From CAVRQM01 sp963732775 (GTDB lineage Bacteria; Pseudomonadota; Alphaproteobacteria; Acetobacterales; Acetobacteraceae): 64,000 nucleotides of DNA. How positions within the stretch are numbered: position 1 is the first letter of the stretch; each line of letters starts with the position of its first letter. The notes under the pieces are model-generated. The model was given only the letters and a program-made list of their open reading frames with translations, did no database searches and was not told where the DNA came from. The stretch covers positions 682,001 to 746,000 of the forward strand of contig CAVTAR010000001.1 of the NCBI GenBank assembly GCA_963732775.1, read 5' to 3'. Shown here one piece after another: positions 27,242 through 35,532 of the stretch. A program made the position numbers and the translations under genes.

Positions 27242-27559
27242 ATGACGGATCATGCACCCCCTTCCGATACTCCGATCACCGTGGCACGGGCGGACCCGCC
27301 GCCGCTGCGCCCGGCCGATCCGCAAGACGTGCTGCACGCCCTCGCGTTTGCACTCCGCTATCAGGGGCGCCGGAGAGTTGATACGGCGGGCGAGATGATA
27401 GCCCGGATTGCGGCCGGGCGGATCGCGGAACACCTCGCCCGCTCTGGCTTCGTCGTCATGCGTCTGCCGGAGCCGCTCGCCGGCCCGGATCGGCATTACG
27501 GGCCGAACGTGCCTGGCCAGAGCGACACTCCCCGCGTCACGGGCGATCGCCGCGAATAG
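27242..27559 (+). CDS. Conserved hypothetical protein of mobile regions
   Basis: A 105-residue protein divergent from the recombinase relic. The stretch PPPLRPADPQDVLHALAFALRYQGRR followed by helices and SGFVVMRLPEPLAGPDRHYG looks like a compact helical protein. I have seen this pattern in Acetobacteraceae islands but cannot attach a function. A degraded copy of its C-terminal end lies at 31312-31377, so the island once held two such genes. Confidence 0.7.
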   Translation: MTDHAPPSDTPITVARADPPPLRPADPQDVLHALAFALRYQGRRRVDTAGEMIARIAAGRIAEHLARSGFVVMRLPEPLAGPDRHYGPNVPGQSDTPRVTGDRRE

Positions 27560-27791
27560 ACCGCGCCAGGGTCAGGGGTGTCGCCCGGCCGGCCACCCAA
27601 GCAGTTTGGAAACCGCGAGCCGGTGTGCGCCCGTCATGAGAACGGCTGACAGGACACCGGCACGGCACCCTTCGAAATCAATGATCACAACTCCGCTAGG
27701 AAATGCCGAAATACCATGGGATTTGACGTGCTGTTCACGCATCCGGGCCAGAACAGCCGGGTATCTCAACCACCAAACTAGGGGTATCAGG

Positions 27792-28103
27792 ATGAGCAAC
27801 TCGCCTTCGGTCGCCGAGATAGTTGATGATTCTGCCGTGATCGCGCGCTATCTTAGGGCGCTATCTGTCGCGAACATGGCGTTTGGTGTCGCCACCCTGG
27901 AAACCAGCTATCTCCAGGAGATCGCCGAGCAGCTTGAGGCAATGGCCGGTCTCTGGGCGACTTCGAACCGTGGGCAAAAGGAGCCTCGCGCGTCCAAATC
28001 CTCTGCCACATCAGACAAGGCTGCTGACCGAAACGAGTATGCCGCCATCTTCAAGACGGATAATCCCCCCGATCGCAGGGTGCAGCGCAAGGCGCTCCAG
28101 TAG
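27792..28103 (+). CDS. Hypothetical protein, 103 residues
   Basis: A 103-residue open frame with ATG 27792 and a weak ribosome site (CAGG). Its first half is helical (VAEIVDDSAVIARYLRALSVANMAFGVATLETSYLQEIAEQLEAM) and the second half is hydrophilic and disordered. No family is known. The last ~90 bases run antisense to the open frame at 28011-28292, so one of the two may be spurious. Confidence 0.45.
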   Translation: MSNSPSVAEIVDDSAVIARYLRALSVANMAFGVATLETSYLQEIAEQLEAMAGLWATSNRGQKEPRASKSSATSDKAADRNEYAAIFKTDNPPDRRVQRKALQ

Positions 28104-28292
28104 TTCGGCAAGGTGTTCCTGAGAAAGCGTCAGGCCGGCTCGCTTCAGGGCGACTTCAAGGTCTGCTTGATACCGCAGGCTCCGTGCGGCCATTGCGCGG
28201 ACAGCCGATAACGCAGACTGAAAGCTACTCTCGGAAAGAGGAGCCAATCTCGTCGGCGCTGCGTCACTACGCTGTCTACGACCGTGCGGCAC
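28011..28292 (-). CDS. Hypothetical protein, 93 residues
   Basis: A 93-residue frame from GTG 28292. Helical segments AMAARSLRYQADLEVALKRAGLTLSQEHLAELLERLALHP and a strand-like IGGIIRLEDGGILVSV read like a real small protein rather than random sequence. It overlaps the preceding open frame in antisense by about 90 bases. No family assigned. Confidence 0.4.
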   Translation of the reverse strand: MPHGRRQRSDAAPTRLAPLSESSFQSALSAVRAMAARSLRYQADLEVALKRAGLTLSQEHLAELLERLALHPAIGGIIRLEDGGILVSVSSLV

Positions 28293-28487
28293 CTGATCGA
28301 CATCCGATCACGCATATAGGCGTAACTACCGTCTATAGGGACTACTAAGAAATGGCTTAGCGGATGCTATGTCATGGCGAAACCCGCCTTCAATTGCGGT
28401 CACAATTACGTGTAGATTTCGCCAGGCGCGGCAGTCCAGCTAGGCCAAATATTGTCGGGGGACGGTTCGGATCGCTGTCCTAGCTTC

Positions 28488-28721
28488 CTAGCCCTTCTCG
28501 CCGGCAGCCTGCGCGCCTCCGGAGGAGCCGCGCACCGGCACGTACGTGGCCTTCCATTCCTTGGCCGTGGCGCACGCGCGCTCGCCGTACATGACGAAGG
28601 CCGCTCCCGTGCCCGGCTCGGCCGAGTGTTCCATAGCCTTGCGCTTCAGCGCGACGTAGCCGGCCAGTTCGGCATACATGCGCCCGCGCACGTCTTGCGA
28701 CGTCGCCTTCGGCGGCTTCAT
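28488..28721 (-). CDS. Short protein, paralogue of 30153-30347 (possible terminase fragment)
   Basis: 77 residues whose core (VRGRMYAELAGYVALKR, AMEHSAEPGTGAAFVMYGER) is repeated at 30153-30347. The helical part ELRGRMYAELAGYVAPRRRAV in the copy resembles the C-terminal end of phage small-terminase-like proteins, where a repeat of helices ends in a Pro/Arg-rich tail; this is a tentative resemblance. Both copies may be the remains of larger genes, because the sequence upstream stays open in frame (TQSFAM before the start). The C-terminal end differs between copies. Confidence 0.5.
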   Translation of the reverse strand: MKPPKATSQDVRGRMYAELAGYVALKRKAMEHSAEPGTGAAFVMYGERACATAKEWKATYVPVRGSSGGAQAAGEKG

Positions 28722-28884
28722 GGCAAAGCTCTGGGTGGGGCCGGCGCGGGCGGGCTACGCGCCCATCGCAGGAAAATACGGTTCGCCGCCGCCGAACCCG
28801 CGCGGTGCTGCGGCGGGGTTTGATGGCGGCGAACCGCCGCGCGCCCGTCCTCAGGGTTTTCCCTGTTTTGATCCGTCTATCGGC

Positions 28885-29719
28885 CTACGGGGCTGTCGGA
28901 CAGGGGTTTGGATGGCTGCTGATCCCGACCTGATTCATCTCCAGGGTCACGGCAGTCTGCGCGAGTAGCCGCCCGTGGACGATTGCACCAGTCTGCACCG
29001 CGATACTGGTTTTGTCGAGTATGGTTCCGGCGAAGTTAGCGCTTGGAAAGATTGTCGTGGCGCCGGCGACCTGCCAATACACGTTCCTGGGCAACGCGCC
29101 GCCCTGCAGCTTGACACACTGGCTCGCCGCAGAGACTCAGCGTCTGCGCAGCCTGAAGAATCCAGACATCGGTGGAGTTTCCATTCAGGGTAACGGTGGT
29201 CGGAATCACAACCGGGGTCGACCACCTGTAGACACCTGGAGCCAAAACCAGGCCTCCGATGTTGCCCGCCCCCAGCTCCACGACGTCCGGTGTTCGGCCT
29301 GCCGCGTCCGTGTATGCGGCCTGCATGGCAAGCACATCTTTGGCCAGGGTGCCGGGAAGCTCCCGGCTGCAGGGTGCGGGACCGGCGCTGTCGACCGAGA
29401 GGACCAGACCTTTCACCTCGGAGCACGACAGGAGATCGGCACCTCCCGTGATCGGACTCACCCCGACACGCCCGGTGACCGTGGATGTCGGCACGTCAGT
29501 GATCCCGCTTTGGGCAAGGATCGCATAGTGGGACGCGGACCCAAGACTAACCGCTGTCGGACTCGCCGCATGTACGACCCCAGCGATTCCGGCCGTCAAC
29601 ACCGCCGCGCAAACCGCGAGTGACCTTTTCCCGGTGTCCTTTCGAGACTCAGTGAGATGCAAACAGTTAGGCGCAAAATGCCCTTGGCTACCAAGTTGAC
29701 GATCGTTGAGCGTTTCCAT
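28885..29719 (-). pseudogene. Ice-binding protein (DUF3494), frameshifted
   Basis: A secreted DUF3494 protein of ~275 residues. A signal peptide (SLAVCAAVLTAGIAGVVHA) precedes SLGSASHYAILAQSGITDVPTSTVTGRVGVSP, the usual start of the ice-binding beta-helix, followed by LVLAPGVYRWSTPVVIPTTVTLNGNSTDVWILQAAQTL. About 20 bases later the frame slips: the C-terminal half, NVYWQVAGATTIFPSANFAGTILDKTSIAVQTGAIVHGRLLAQTAVTLEMNQV, is in another frame. One extra base near 29119 (or two missing) explains it. If the shift is real, the protein is cut short before its second half. Confidence 0.85.
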
Positions 29720-30152
29720 TCGTTGATTTCCCTAACCGTCTATTCGCCTGGAGACGGACCAGCGCCCAACTGAATGTTGAAGACAAAGCAAAATAGCACG
29801 AAATTACAAAAATAAAATGGAATAGGACGTTAATTATACGTTACAAAATTAGTAAATTGCCGAACTTGGACGCAGTGTCGATTATGCCCGAAACCGCCGG
29901 GAGTACGTCAAGAACTAAGACTTCCGAAGCGCAGTCGAGCGTCAGTGGTAGCAATAGCTCGGACTATTATTGGGAGGGGCTGATGCACGGCAATTTTAGG
30001 AGGCGGCGAGCGGTCGGGAGCCGCACATGATAGCGAGCTGAGCCGGCGATTGTTCGGGCATGGTCAATTCCAGAGGCCAGCCGCCTCGCCAAAAGTGAGC
30101 GCCCGTGCTTGGGGCCGTGCGAACAGGCGAGCGCGCGGGGTTGGGCACGGCA
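29720..30152. other. A/T-rich intergenic region
   Basis: 433 bases without a credible gene. The part 29785-29870 is very rich in A and T (for example taattatacg at 29831-29840), sharply unlike the host. Read on the minus strand it contains a perfect TATAAT (29838-29833) about 110 bases before the ice-binding gene, so it could hold that gene's promoter; I see no matching -35 box. The rest (29870-30152) shows nothing recognisable. Confidence 0.35.
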
Positions 30153-30347
30153 CTACGCTTTAGACGGCGACGCGTACTTCGCCGGCCATTCCTCGGCCGT
30201 GGCGCACTCCCGTTCGCCGTAGATGACGAACGCCGCGCCCGTGCCCGGCTCGGCCGAGTGTTCCACAGCCCTGCGCCTCGGCGCGACGTAGCCGGCCAGC
30301 TCGGCATACATGCGCCCGCGCAACTCGATGGGCGCGGCCGGGTCCAT
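30153..30347 (-). CDS. Short protein, paralogue of 28488-28721
   Basis: 64 residues with the same core as its paralogue 1.4 kb away: ELRGRMYAELAGYVAPRRRAVEH, then SAEPGTGAAFVIYGERECATAEEW. About two thirds of aligned positions agree. The shorter length and the open frame upstream (LPARFAM) suggest that it too is the end of a longer ancestral gene. Function unknown. Confidence 0.5.
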   Translation of the reverse strand: MDPAAPIELRGRMYAELAGYVAPRRRAVEHSAEPGTGAAFVIYGERECATAEEWPAKYASPSKA

Positions 30348-30492
30348 CGCGAACCGCGCGGGCAGCGCCCGGCCCGCATAGGATCGGGCCGGCTCACGGC
30401 ACCACCTCGCGGCGGCGGCGGCGGGCGGATGCCGGTGTGGCAGGTCGCGCGATTCTGATAGCCGCCTGACCGCACCAGCCGCCTGACACGGG

Positions 30493-31119
30493 CTACTCGG
30501 CCGCTAACGCCGGTGCCGACGCTAGGGATACCGAACCATGAGTGATTGTGGTGCCAAGCACGGCAAGGCACTCGCGCATGAATGCCGCAAGCCCGGGCCA
30601 GCCCTTTGCGGAAACCAGATTACCATCGACGCAGGCTCCGTCGGGCGGCACGTCGACGTAAATGCCGCCGGCCAGCCGCACCTCCGGCTCGCAGTATTGG
30701 AGTGCGGCAACCTTCCGCCCCCGCAGCACTCCATCTACCGCCACCAGCACCTGCACGCCGTGGCAGATGGTGAAGATGGGCTTGCCGGCAACGTGGAACT
30801 CGCGCACGAAACGCTGCACTTGCGGGTCGATGCGGATATATTCGGGGCCTCGGCCGCCGGCAATGTAGAGCGCGTCGTATTGCGTCGAAACCGCGTCCGC
30901 CAGTGTCGCGGTCAGCTTTTGTAAGTGTCCGGGCTTCTCGGTATAGGTTTGGTCGCCCTCAAAGTCGTGCAGCGATGTCTTGATCACCTCTCCTGCGCGA
31001 CGCCCGGGACAGGCAACATGAACGGTATGTCCAACCGCCATCATACCCTGCTCAAAGACGAAGATTTCGTATTCCTCGGTGAAGTCCCCGACCAGCATCA
31101 GGATCGATTTGCCGCCCAT
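30493..31119 (-). CDS. DJ-1/PfpI family protein
   Basis: A 208-residue glutamine-amidotransferase-like protein of the DJ-1/PfpI superfamily. The conserved cysteine at the nucleophile elbow is Cys119 in PIFTICHGVQ, followed by His120, and the early acidic residue lies in DFTEEYE (15-17). AGGRGPEYIRID is a usual loop near the active site. The family includes proteases, glyoxalases and stress proteins; these cannot be told apart from sequence alone. It may help in stress survival. It has a complete frame and is one of the few intact enzymes in the island. Confidence 0.85.
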   Translation of the reverse strand: MGGKSILMLVGDFTEEYEIFVFEQGMMAVGHTVHVACPGRRAGEVIKTSLHDFEGDQTYTEKPGHLQKLTATLADAVSTQYDALYIAGGRGPEYIRIDPQVQRFVREFHVAGKPIFTICHGVQVLVAVDGVLRGRKVAALQYCEPEVRLAGGIYVDVPPDGACVDGNLVSAKGWPGLAAFMRECLAVLGTTITHGSVSLASAPALAAE

Positions 31120-31311
31120 GGCTGTCCCTCCTTATGACACATCCCGAGCAGATGTAGCACGGCCGAGGCATCTGTGGGTGCGGGACATAAGCGGCGGAGA
31201 TTGATTGTGCCTTTAACCGAGCGCCCTAGCCGGTCGCGAGGGTCCGTAACGGGCCGTCGTCTGGAGGCGAGACGACGAAGCTCGCGGTAACGAAGGTCGC
31301 CCGCCTGCCGC

Positions 31312-31377
31312 CGGCCGGAGCGACTTACCGGTCCGGATCGGCACTACGGGCCGCACGTGCCAGGGACGAAGCCGTAA
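31312..31377 (+). pseudogene. Remnant of a second copy of the 27242-27559 gene
   Basis: A short in-frame stretch reads RLTGPDRHYGPHVPG and ends at TAA 31375-31377, almost the same as the C-terminal end LAGPDRHYGPNVPG of the intact gene. Only this tail is left. It runs antisense to the last codons of the gene at 31344-31997, whose odd C-terminus is built from it. Confidence 0.65.
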
Positions 31378-31997
31378 CCCGCCGCCGCTCGTAGCAGCCT
31401 TTTGGGCCAGGGCACGTCCCAAATTCGTTCCTCACCCGCTTCTATGGCCAGCAGCAGACGTTCCCACGTCGCATGGTGCATCCCTTTCGGCCGCACGAGC
31501 TCGGCCCGGTATTCCGATCCCGCGCGTCGGTACAGCTTCCCGAGATGATCGTGCCCTCGCTGTAGCCGCGTTTCGCGCGTCGATTGATAGGCGAGGTGCC
31601 AGGCGAGCCGACCCATGAAGTGCCGGCCACCCGGCGGGCAATACAGGCGTCCCACGAGCTGCCCGCTTGCGGGGCAGCTGAACCACCATCGCCAGCCGCC
31701 GAAGCGGCATGGGGTCCGCTGCAAGCCGACGCGATCGTCAATCGGATGCCCCTTGACCAAATAGATCAGCCGCACGTGGGCCGTTGCAGGATCGGCAGTC
31801 GCGACTGCGAAGCCGATGCTGCCGGCCGGAGCACCTCCCCGGTTCCACGCCATCGCGCCGCCCCCATCCTCGCCCGGCAGAATCGCGGCGGCGCGGAAAA
31901 GACATCGGGTTGTCAGCCAAAGGCAGTTCTCGACGGCAGCGCGATCCGTGCTCCGGCTCACGTGCGACTCGGTGAAGAATACGAAATCATCTGTCAA
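31344..31997 (-). CDS. Uncharacterised island protein, zinc-ribbon-derived
   Basis: About 217 residues from TTG 31997. The central block (LQRTPCRFGGWRWWFSCPASGQLVGRLYCPPGGRHFMGRLAWHLAY) is the pattern of a common uncharacterised family that normally has CPxCG and CRxCY cysteine pairs. Here only the first Cys of the first pair and none of the second remain (CPAS, MGRLAW), so a metal site is improbable. The last ten residues come from the antisense of a remnant gene, suggesting the original C-terminus was replaced when DNA rearranged. Function unknown. Confidence 0.6.
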   Translation of the reverse strand: MTDDFVFFTESHVSRSTDRAAVENCLWLTTRCLFRAAAILPGEDGGGAMAWNRGGAPAGSIGFAVATADPATAHVRLIYLVKGHPIDDRVGLQRTPCRFGGWRWWFSCPASGQLVGRLYCPPGGRHFMGRLAWHLAYQSTRETRLQRGHDHLGKLYRRAGSEYRAELVRPKGMHHATWERLLLAIEAGEERIWDVPWPKRLLRAAAGYGFVPGTCGP

Positions 31998-32505
31998 ATC
32001 TCACTGCTCACTCTCATCGCGAAGTCGTCCTGCGATGTCCGCGATCATGCCGCTATGATCGGCCGGAAGCTTTGCGCCACCCCAGCACGCGCCGGAGCAA
32101 CCCCAACTCGCCCGGCGCGGTGCCAGGACACCCCAGCAGCGCCGCAGCGCGCACGCGCCGGTCCTGCGACGCGGCGACGGGCTGGGTCGACGTCGGCCCA
32201 CGTGGGGTCGTAATCGGCGAGCACATCAACGATGCGCTTGCGTGCTACTGACGGAAGGCGGGGGTGGATCGGTGCCGTTCGAGCCTCCGGGTCGGCGGAT
32301 GGCGGGGTCATTGGGCTTCTTCTCTGACGACGCGTGGTTTGGGGACGGCAGCACACGGCGTCATCGCGGCGGCGCCCGGGCGTGGCCAGGCAACCGCCTC
32401 GCACCTTGGCCTTCCGGCGCGCCGCGGCCGCGAAGCGGTGTCCCCGCCGGGCGAGGTCGGCCGCCGCCCTCAATCGAGGCGCGCGGGTGAAGGCTTCGCC
32501 GCGGG
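31998..32505. other. Intergenic region with one doubtful small ORF
   Basis: 508 bases. The only open frame with some appeal is on the minus strand at 32045-32311 (88 codons, ATG with AGAAGAAG upstream, including RKRIVDVLADYDPTWADVDPARR). It has no recognised family and a biased Arg/Ala C-terminus, so I do not call it a gene. Nothing else is evident. Confidence 0.3.
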
Positions 32506-32871
32506 TCACGTCGCCACCTCGCGCCGTGCCGCGATGGGCAGGTGCGTCCCCGGATGGCAGGTCGCGCAGCGCCAGCCGGACGGGTCCACCGCCTCGCACC
32601 ACCATTCTCGGCCCCCACAGCAGCGGCAATAGCAGCCGGGCGAGGGTAGCCCGGGATCGGCCCAAGATACGGGGCGGGCGAGCGCATAGCCTCGATAGCC
32701 GGGAGGCTCGGCTGACGAAGGCTGGCGCGAAGCCGCATCGTGTCCCGGTCCTGTCCAGGACACCTTGCCCGCTTTCCCGGCCCCGGCACCGACTTCCAGG
32801 GGCGTTGTCCCACCGCTGTCCCGCTGGGTGTCCCGCTCCAATACCAAGCGCGCCAGGGCTTTGAGGCTCAT
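32506..32871 (-). CDS. Small zinc-finger-like island protein
   Basis: 121 residues from ATG 32871, preceded by GGAGGGCGGG, a good ribosome site. The C-terminal part has paired cysteines: CYCRCCGG, WWCEAV, and WRCATCHPGTHLP, looking like a zinc ribbon. Proteins of this type follow the RepA-like ATPase and primase in related islands. The N-terminal codons (DTQRDSGGT) overlap with iteron-like repeats. Function unknown; a DNA- or primase-associated role is a guess. Confidence 0.65.
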   Translation of the reverse strand: MSLKALARLVLERDTQRDSGGTTPLEVGAGAGKAGKVSWTGPGHDAASRQPSSAEPPGYRGYALARPVSWADPGLPSPGCYCRCCGGREWWCEAVDPSGWRCATCHPGTHLPIAARREVAT

Positions 32872-32966
32872 TGTCCCGCCCTCCGTCCCGGTGCTGTCCC
32901 GCTCGTTCTCATTGCACAAGGCAACTGTCCCGCTGTCCCAGAGCCGGGGTTTGGGACAGCGGGACA
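32817..32966. repeat. Iteron-like tgtcccgct repeats
   Basis: The 9-mer tgtcccgct occurs at 32817, 32829, 32895 and 32926 in direct orientation, a near-match lies at 32872, and the inverted form occurs at 32958-32966. Six occurrences in 150 bases next to the RepA-like gene suggest an origin or operator region. Confidence 0.5.
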
Positions 32967-32969
32967 GTT
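32923..32969. repeat. Perfect 18-bp inverted repeat
   Basis: Arms 32923-32940 and 32952-32969 are exactly complementary with an 11-base loop. They would form a long hairpin between the RepA-like gene (ends 32986) and the zinc-finger gene. It may be a terminator without a T-run, an operator or a replication structure. Confidence 0.85.
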
Positions 32970-32985
32970 TGTGACCGATACGGCT

Positions 32986-33951
32986 TCACGCATCGCCGGC
33001 CGTCCCGATCATGCCAAGGTCGCCAGCCTTCCTTTGGAGCCGGCTGACGCGGGATTTTGGTATGCCCGTTTCCTCCGCGATGTCGCGCACGCTCAGTCCT
33101 TCGTCCGTCAGCTTCACCACCCTGGCCATGTCCACATCGGCGAGGTCGCGCGTCGTCCACCCGCCGGTGCCGAGAGCCGCCTCGAAAGGCTTCGCGTCGT
33201 CCCCGTGGAACCCGCGCGACTTCTCATAATGCACCTCGAAACGGGCGCCCTGATCCGGTTGACGGTCGCCGGGCGTGCGCAGCGCGATCACAGTATCGAG
33301 GACATCCTCGCGCCGGCTGGTCCCGCGCTGCTGACCACCCTTCCCCGCGTGGTGGATGAATAGCACCGATCGGCCAACGCGGCGTTGGCGCAAGGCCCAT
33401 TGTTGAACGGGAAGCCAGGACTCTGCTTCGTTCTCCCGACCACCCTGGGCAAGCGTCGAGATGTTGTCGGCAATGATCAGTTCGGCATCGCCTATGGCGT
33501 CGTCCAGCTCGGCTTGATGGCGCGGGTCGCAAAGGTCCAAGCCGCGCTCCTGAAGATCGACGGCGATGAACCGGAGATAGTCGTCCTCCGGCGGTTCGCC
33601 CGCCGCCTCGGCAGCAATCGACGCGAGCCGATCGCGCAGCGTCTGCGCCGGCATCTCACCATCGAGGATTACGACGCGGCGTTGGCGCGGCGCCCGCCAC
33701 CGAAGGAACCCGCCGCCCGACGCGACGGCGTAGCCGATGCCGAGCGTTAAGTGCGTCTTCCCGATGCCCCGTGGCCCATAGACCATCGCCAGCCCCTTCG
33801 TCGGTAGCCAGGACGCCATGACCATCTCGCGAGGCGGGAAGTCAGTTTTCAGCAGTTCGGCAGCCGTCACGACGCGCAGCGGGGCCAAGGCGGGGGCGCT
33901 GCTTGCCGGCGCGTCGATGACGGTGAACCCGTCCGCGCTTGCATCAGGCAT
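32986..33951 (-). CDS. RepA-like RecA-fold ATPase (AAA_25)
   Basis: A 321-residue ATPase with Walker A at residues 59-66 (GPRGIGKT), Walker B in ELIIADNIST and sensor HHAGKGGQQRG; these are the marks of hexameric RepA-type helicases of plasmids and islands. Its C-terminal ~60 residues (VKLTDEGLSVRDIAEETGIPKSRVSRLQRK) form a helix-turn-helix not found in core helicases. The ATG at 33951 overlaps the primase stop by 8 bases, implying coupled expression of a helicase-primase pair. It probably drives replication of the excised element. Confidence 0.85.
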   Translation of the reverse strand: MPDASADGFTVIDAPASSAPALAPLRVVTAAELLKTDFPPREMVMASWLPTKGLAMVYGPRGIGKTHLTLGIGYAVASGGGFLRWRAPRQRRVVILDGEMPAQTLRDRLASIAAEAAGEPPEDDYLRFIAVDLQERGLDLCDPRHQAELDDAIGDAELIIADNISTLAQGGRENEAESWLPVQQWALRQRRVGRSVLFIHHAGKGGQQRGTSRREDVLDTVIALRTPGDRQPDQGARFEVHYEKSRGFHGDDAKPFEAALGTGGWTTRDLADVDMARVVKLTDEGLSVRDIAEETGIPKSRVSRLQRKAGDLGMIGTAGDA

Positions 33952-34865
33952 GGGCCACCTTGCCTGCGATCCGCTCGCGCTCGGCATCGTAAAACCCGGC
34001 GCGCATCGCCTCTTGGTTCGCGCGGCGCGCCGCCAGCACGTCGGCCGCGTCCTGGCCGGGCAGGTCGGGCACCAGCAGGCGCACGTGCCGCCCCTCGGCT
34101 CGCCAGCGCCGTGCCGCGTCTCTCGCCGCCTTCTCCCCGGCCGCGTCGCGGTCCACCGCGATCACCACCGCGCGCACCCCCACGGGCAGGACCGAGGCCG
34201 CTCGCGAGGTTGCCGGCGGCAACTGCCGCCCATGCGCCCACGCCGGCCAGCAGCCCGGCCGCGGCGGCAGTTTCGAGGCCTTCGCCGATAGCCAGCTCGG
34301 CTCCCAACGGGGCGAGGCGGATCGCGCCACCCCCCACCGGGCCGAGGCTCGCCTTCGCGGGTTCCACGTCGGCTTTCCGGGCGCCGTCCCGGGTAAGGAA
34401 GGTGCGATGAATGGCGACGGGGTTGCCGCTTGCGCTACGCACCAGTGCAAGCATGGCGGGCAGCGTGCCGCCCGCCGGGTGCCAGGTATCCGCCCGGAAG
34501 CGGATGTCCGGGCAGGCGGCCAGGTGGGCAATGTGGCGTGCAGCCAGATATCGCTCTGCGGGCGTGCCAAGCGCCGGCTCGGCTCCGGCAAACAGGGCGA
34601 GTGCCCGCACGGTCCTGCCGGCTTCCTTGGCCTTCCGAGAGGCGTTTGCGGCCGGGTCCGGGGCGCGGGGTTCCGCGCCGATCGCGCGCAGCACCGCCGC
34701 CGTGTCCTGGCAACTCGCGCACCAGGCGAGCGGGCGGCCGCCCTTGCCCTCGTCCAACGTGAATGCCGGGTAGCCGCATGAGGGACAAGTGCCACGCCAG
34801 CCCCGGCCGGCGCGGTGCAAGTTGTGCCGATCGACAATGGCTCGGCAGGTGAAGGGCGCGCTCAC
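33944..34865 (-). pseudogene. TOPRIM primase, frameshifted
   Basis: A CHC2/TOPRIM-type primase. The N-terminus (GTG 34865) carries a zinc finger (CPSCGYPAF to WCASCQD), then ERYLAARHIAHL and the first TOPRIM motif IGEGLETAAAA. Near 34195-34205 the frame slips by one; the second TOPRIM motif AVVIAVDRDAAGEKAA and the C-terminal end are read in the next frame. One extra base accounts for the total of 922. Without correction the protein would lack the metal-binding DxD. The start overlaps the stop of 34862-35092 (GTGA). Confidence 0.8.
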
Positions 34866-35092
34866 TGCCGCACCTCGCGCAGCGGACGGGGTGGCAAGCG
34901 GTCGCCTCCGGTGGCCCGCAGCATGGAGGGAGTGATCTGCTGGTAATCGGCCAGCGCGGCCAGGATGGCCGGGCCGCCACCGATCCGCCTCGCTACGTCG
35001 GCCAGCAGTTCGGCGACCGCGCGAGGTCCGCAGCGGTGCAGGTGTTCCGCGCCGCGTTGGAGTTGGAATTGGTCGAGAGGGTGGTTTGTCAT
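34862..35092 (-). CDS. Small conserved island protein
   Basis: 76 residues: LDQFQLQRGAEHLHRCGPRAVAELLADVARRIGG then ATGGDRLPPRPLREV. It is predicted to be largely helical and is encoded directly ahead of the primase with an overlapping stop/start, so it likely belongs to the replication operon. No function is known to me for it. Confidence 0.7.
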   Translation of the reverse strand: MTNHPLDQFQLQRGAEHLHRCGPRAVAELLADVARRIGGGPAILAALADYQQITPSMLRATGGDRLPPRPLREVRQ

Positions 35093-35214
35093 GTCAGCTC
35101 CGGGGTTGAAGCCGGGCCGTCGGGCGAGTAGACGTAGGGCGCTGCCAAGCACACTTCGCTATCCGATCCGCCGCCCCGTGGCCGCCCGCTGCGGGGCGGA
35201 ACTCGTTTCGAGGA

Positions 35215-35448
35215 TCAGGCGGCTTGCTTGCGCGGCGCGGCGATTGCGGCAGCGGGCAGGGACGCGAGGAAGTCGCGGACGCTGGCCATATCGACCATGG
35301 TGTTGCTGCCGTGCTTGACGAAGCGGACCTGGCGTTCGGCCGCGAGGCGATAAAGTGCGCTGCGACTCAGGCCGGACAGCGCTTGCGCTTGCGGGATGCG
35401 CGCCATGATCGGCCAGGGCGCGGTTTGGTCACGAAGGATGGGCGGCAT
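35215..35448 (-). CDS. AlpA-like helix-turn-helix regulator/excisionase
   Basis: 77 residues with a MerR-like winged helix (IPQAQALSGLSRSALYRLAAERQVRFVKHGSNTMVDMASVRDFLASLP). That is the HTH_17/AlpA pattern of small excisionases and activators of integrase genes. ATG 35448 gives a normal length. It lies between the replication genes and the integrase and could direct excision of the island. Confidence 0.8.
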   Translation of the reverse strand: MPPILRDQTAPWPIMARIPQAQALSGLSRSALYRLAAERQVRFVKHGSNTMVDMASVRDFLASLPAAAIAAPRKQAA

Positions 35449-35532
35449 TGGTGTGTCCCTAGGTGCCGAGTCGTATCGGCTGGTTGGTCGGGACACTCCC
35501 TCTACACACCGCGTGGGCGTCGGGTAACAGAC

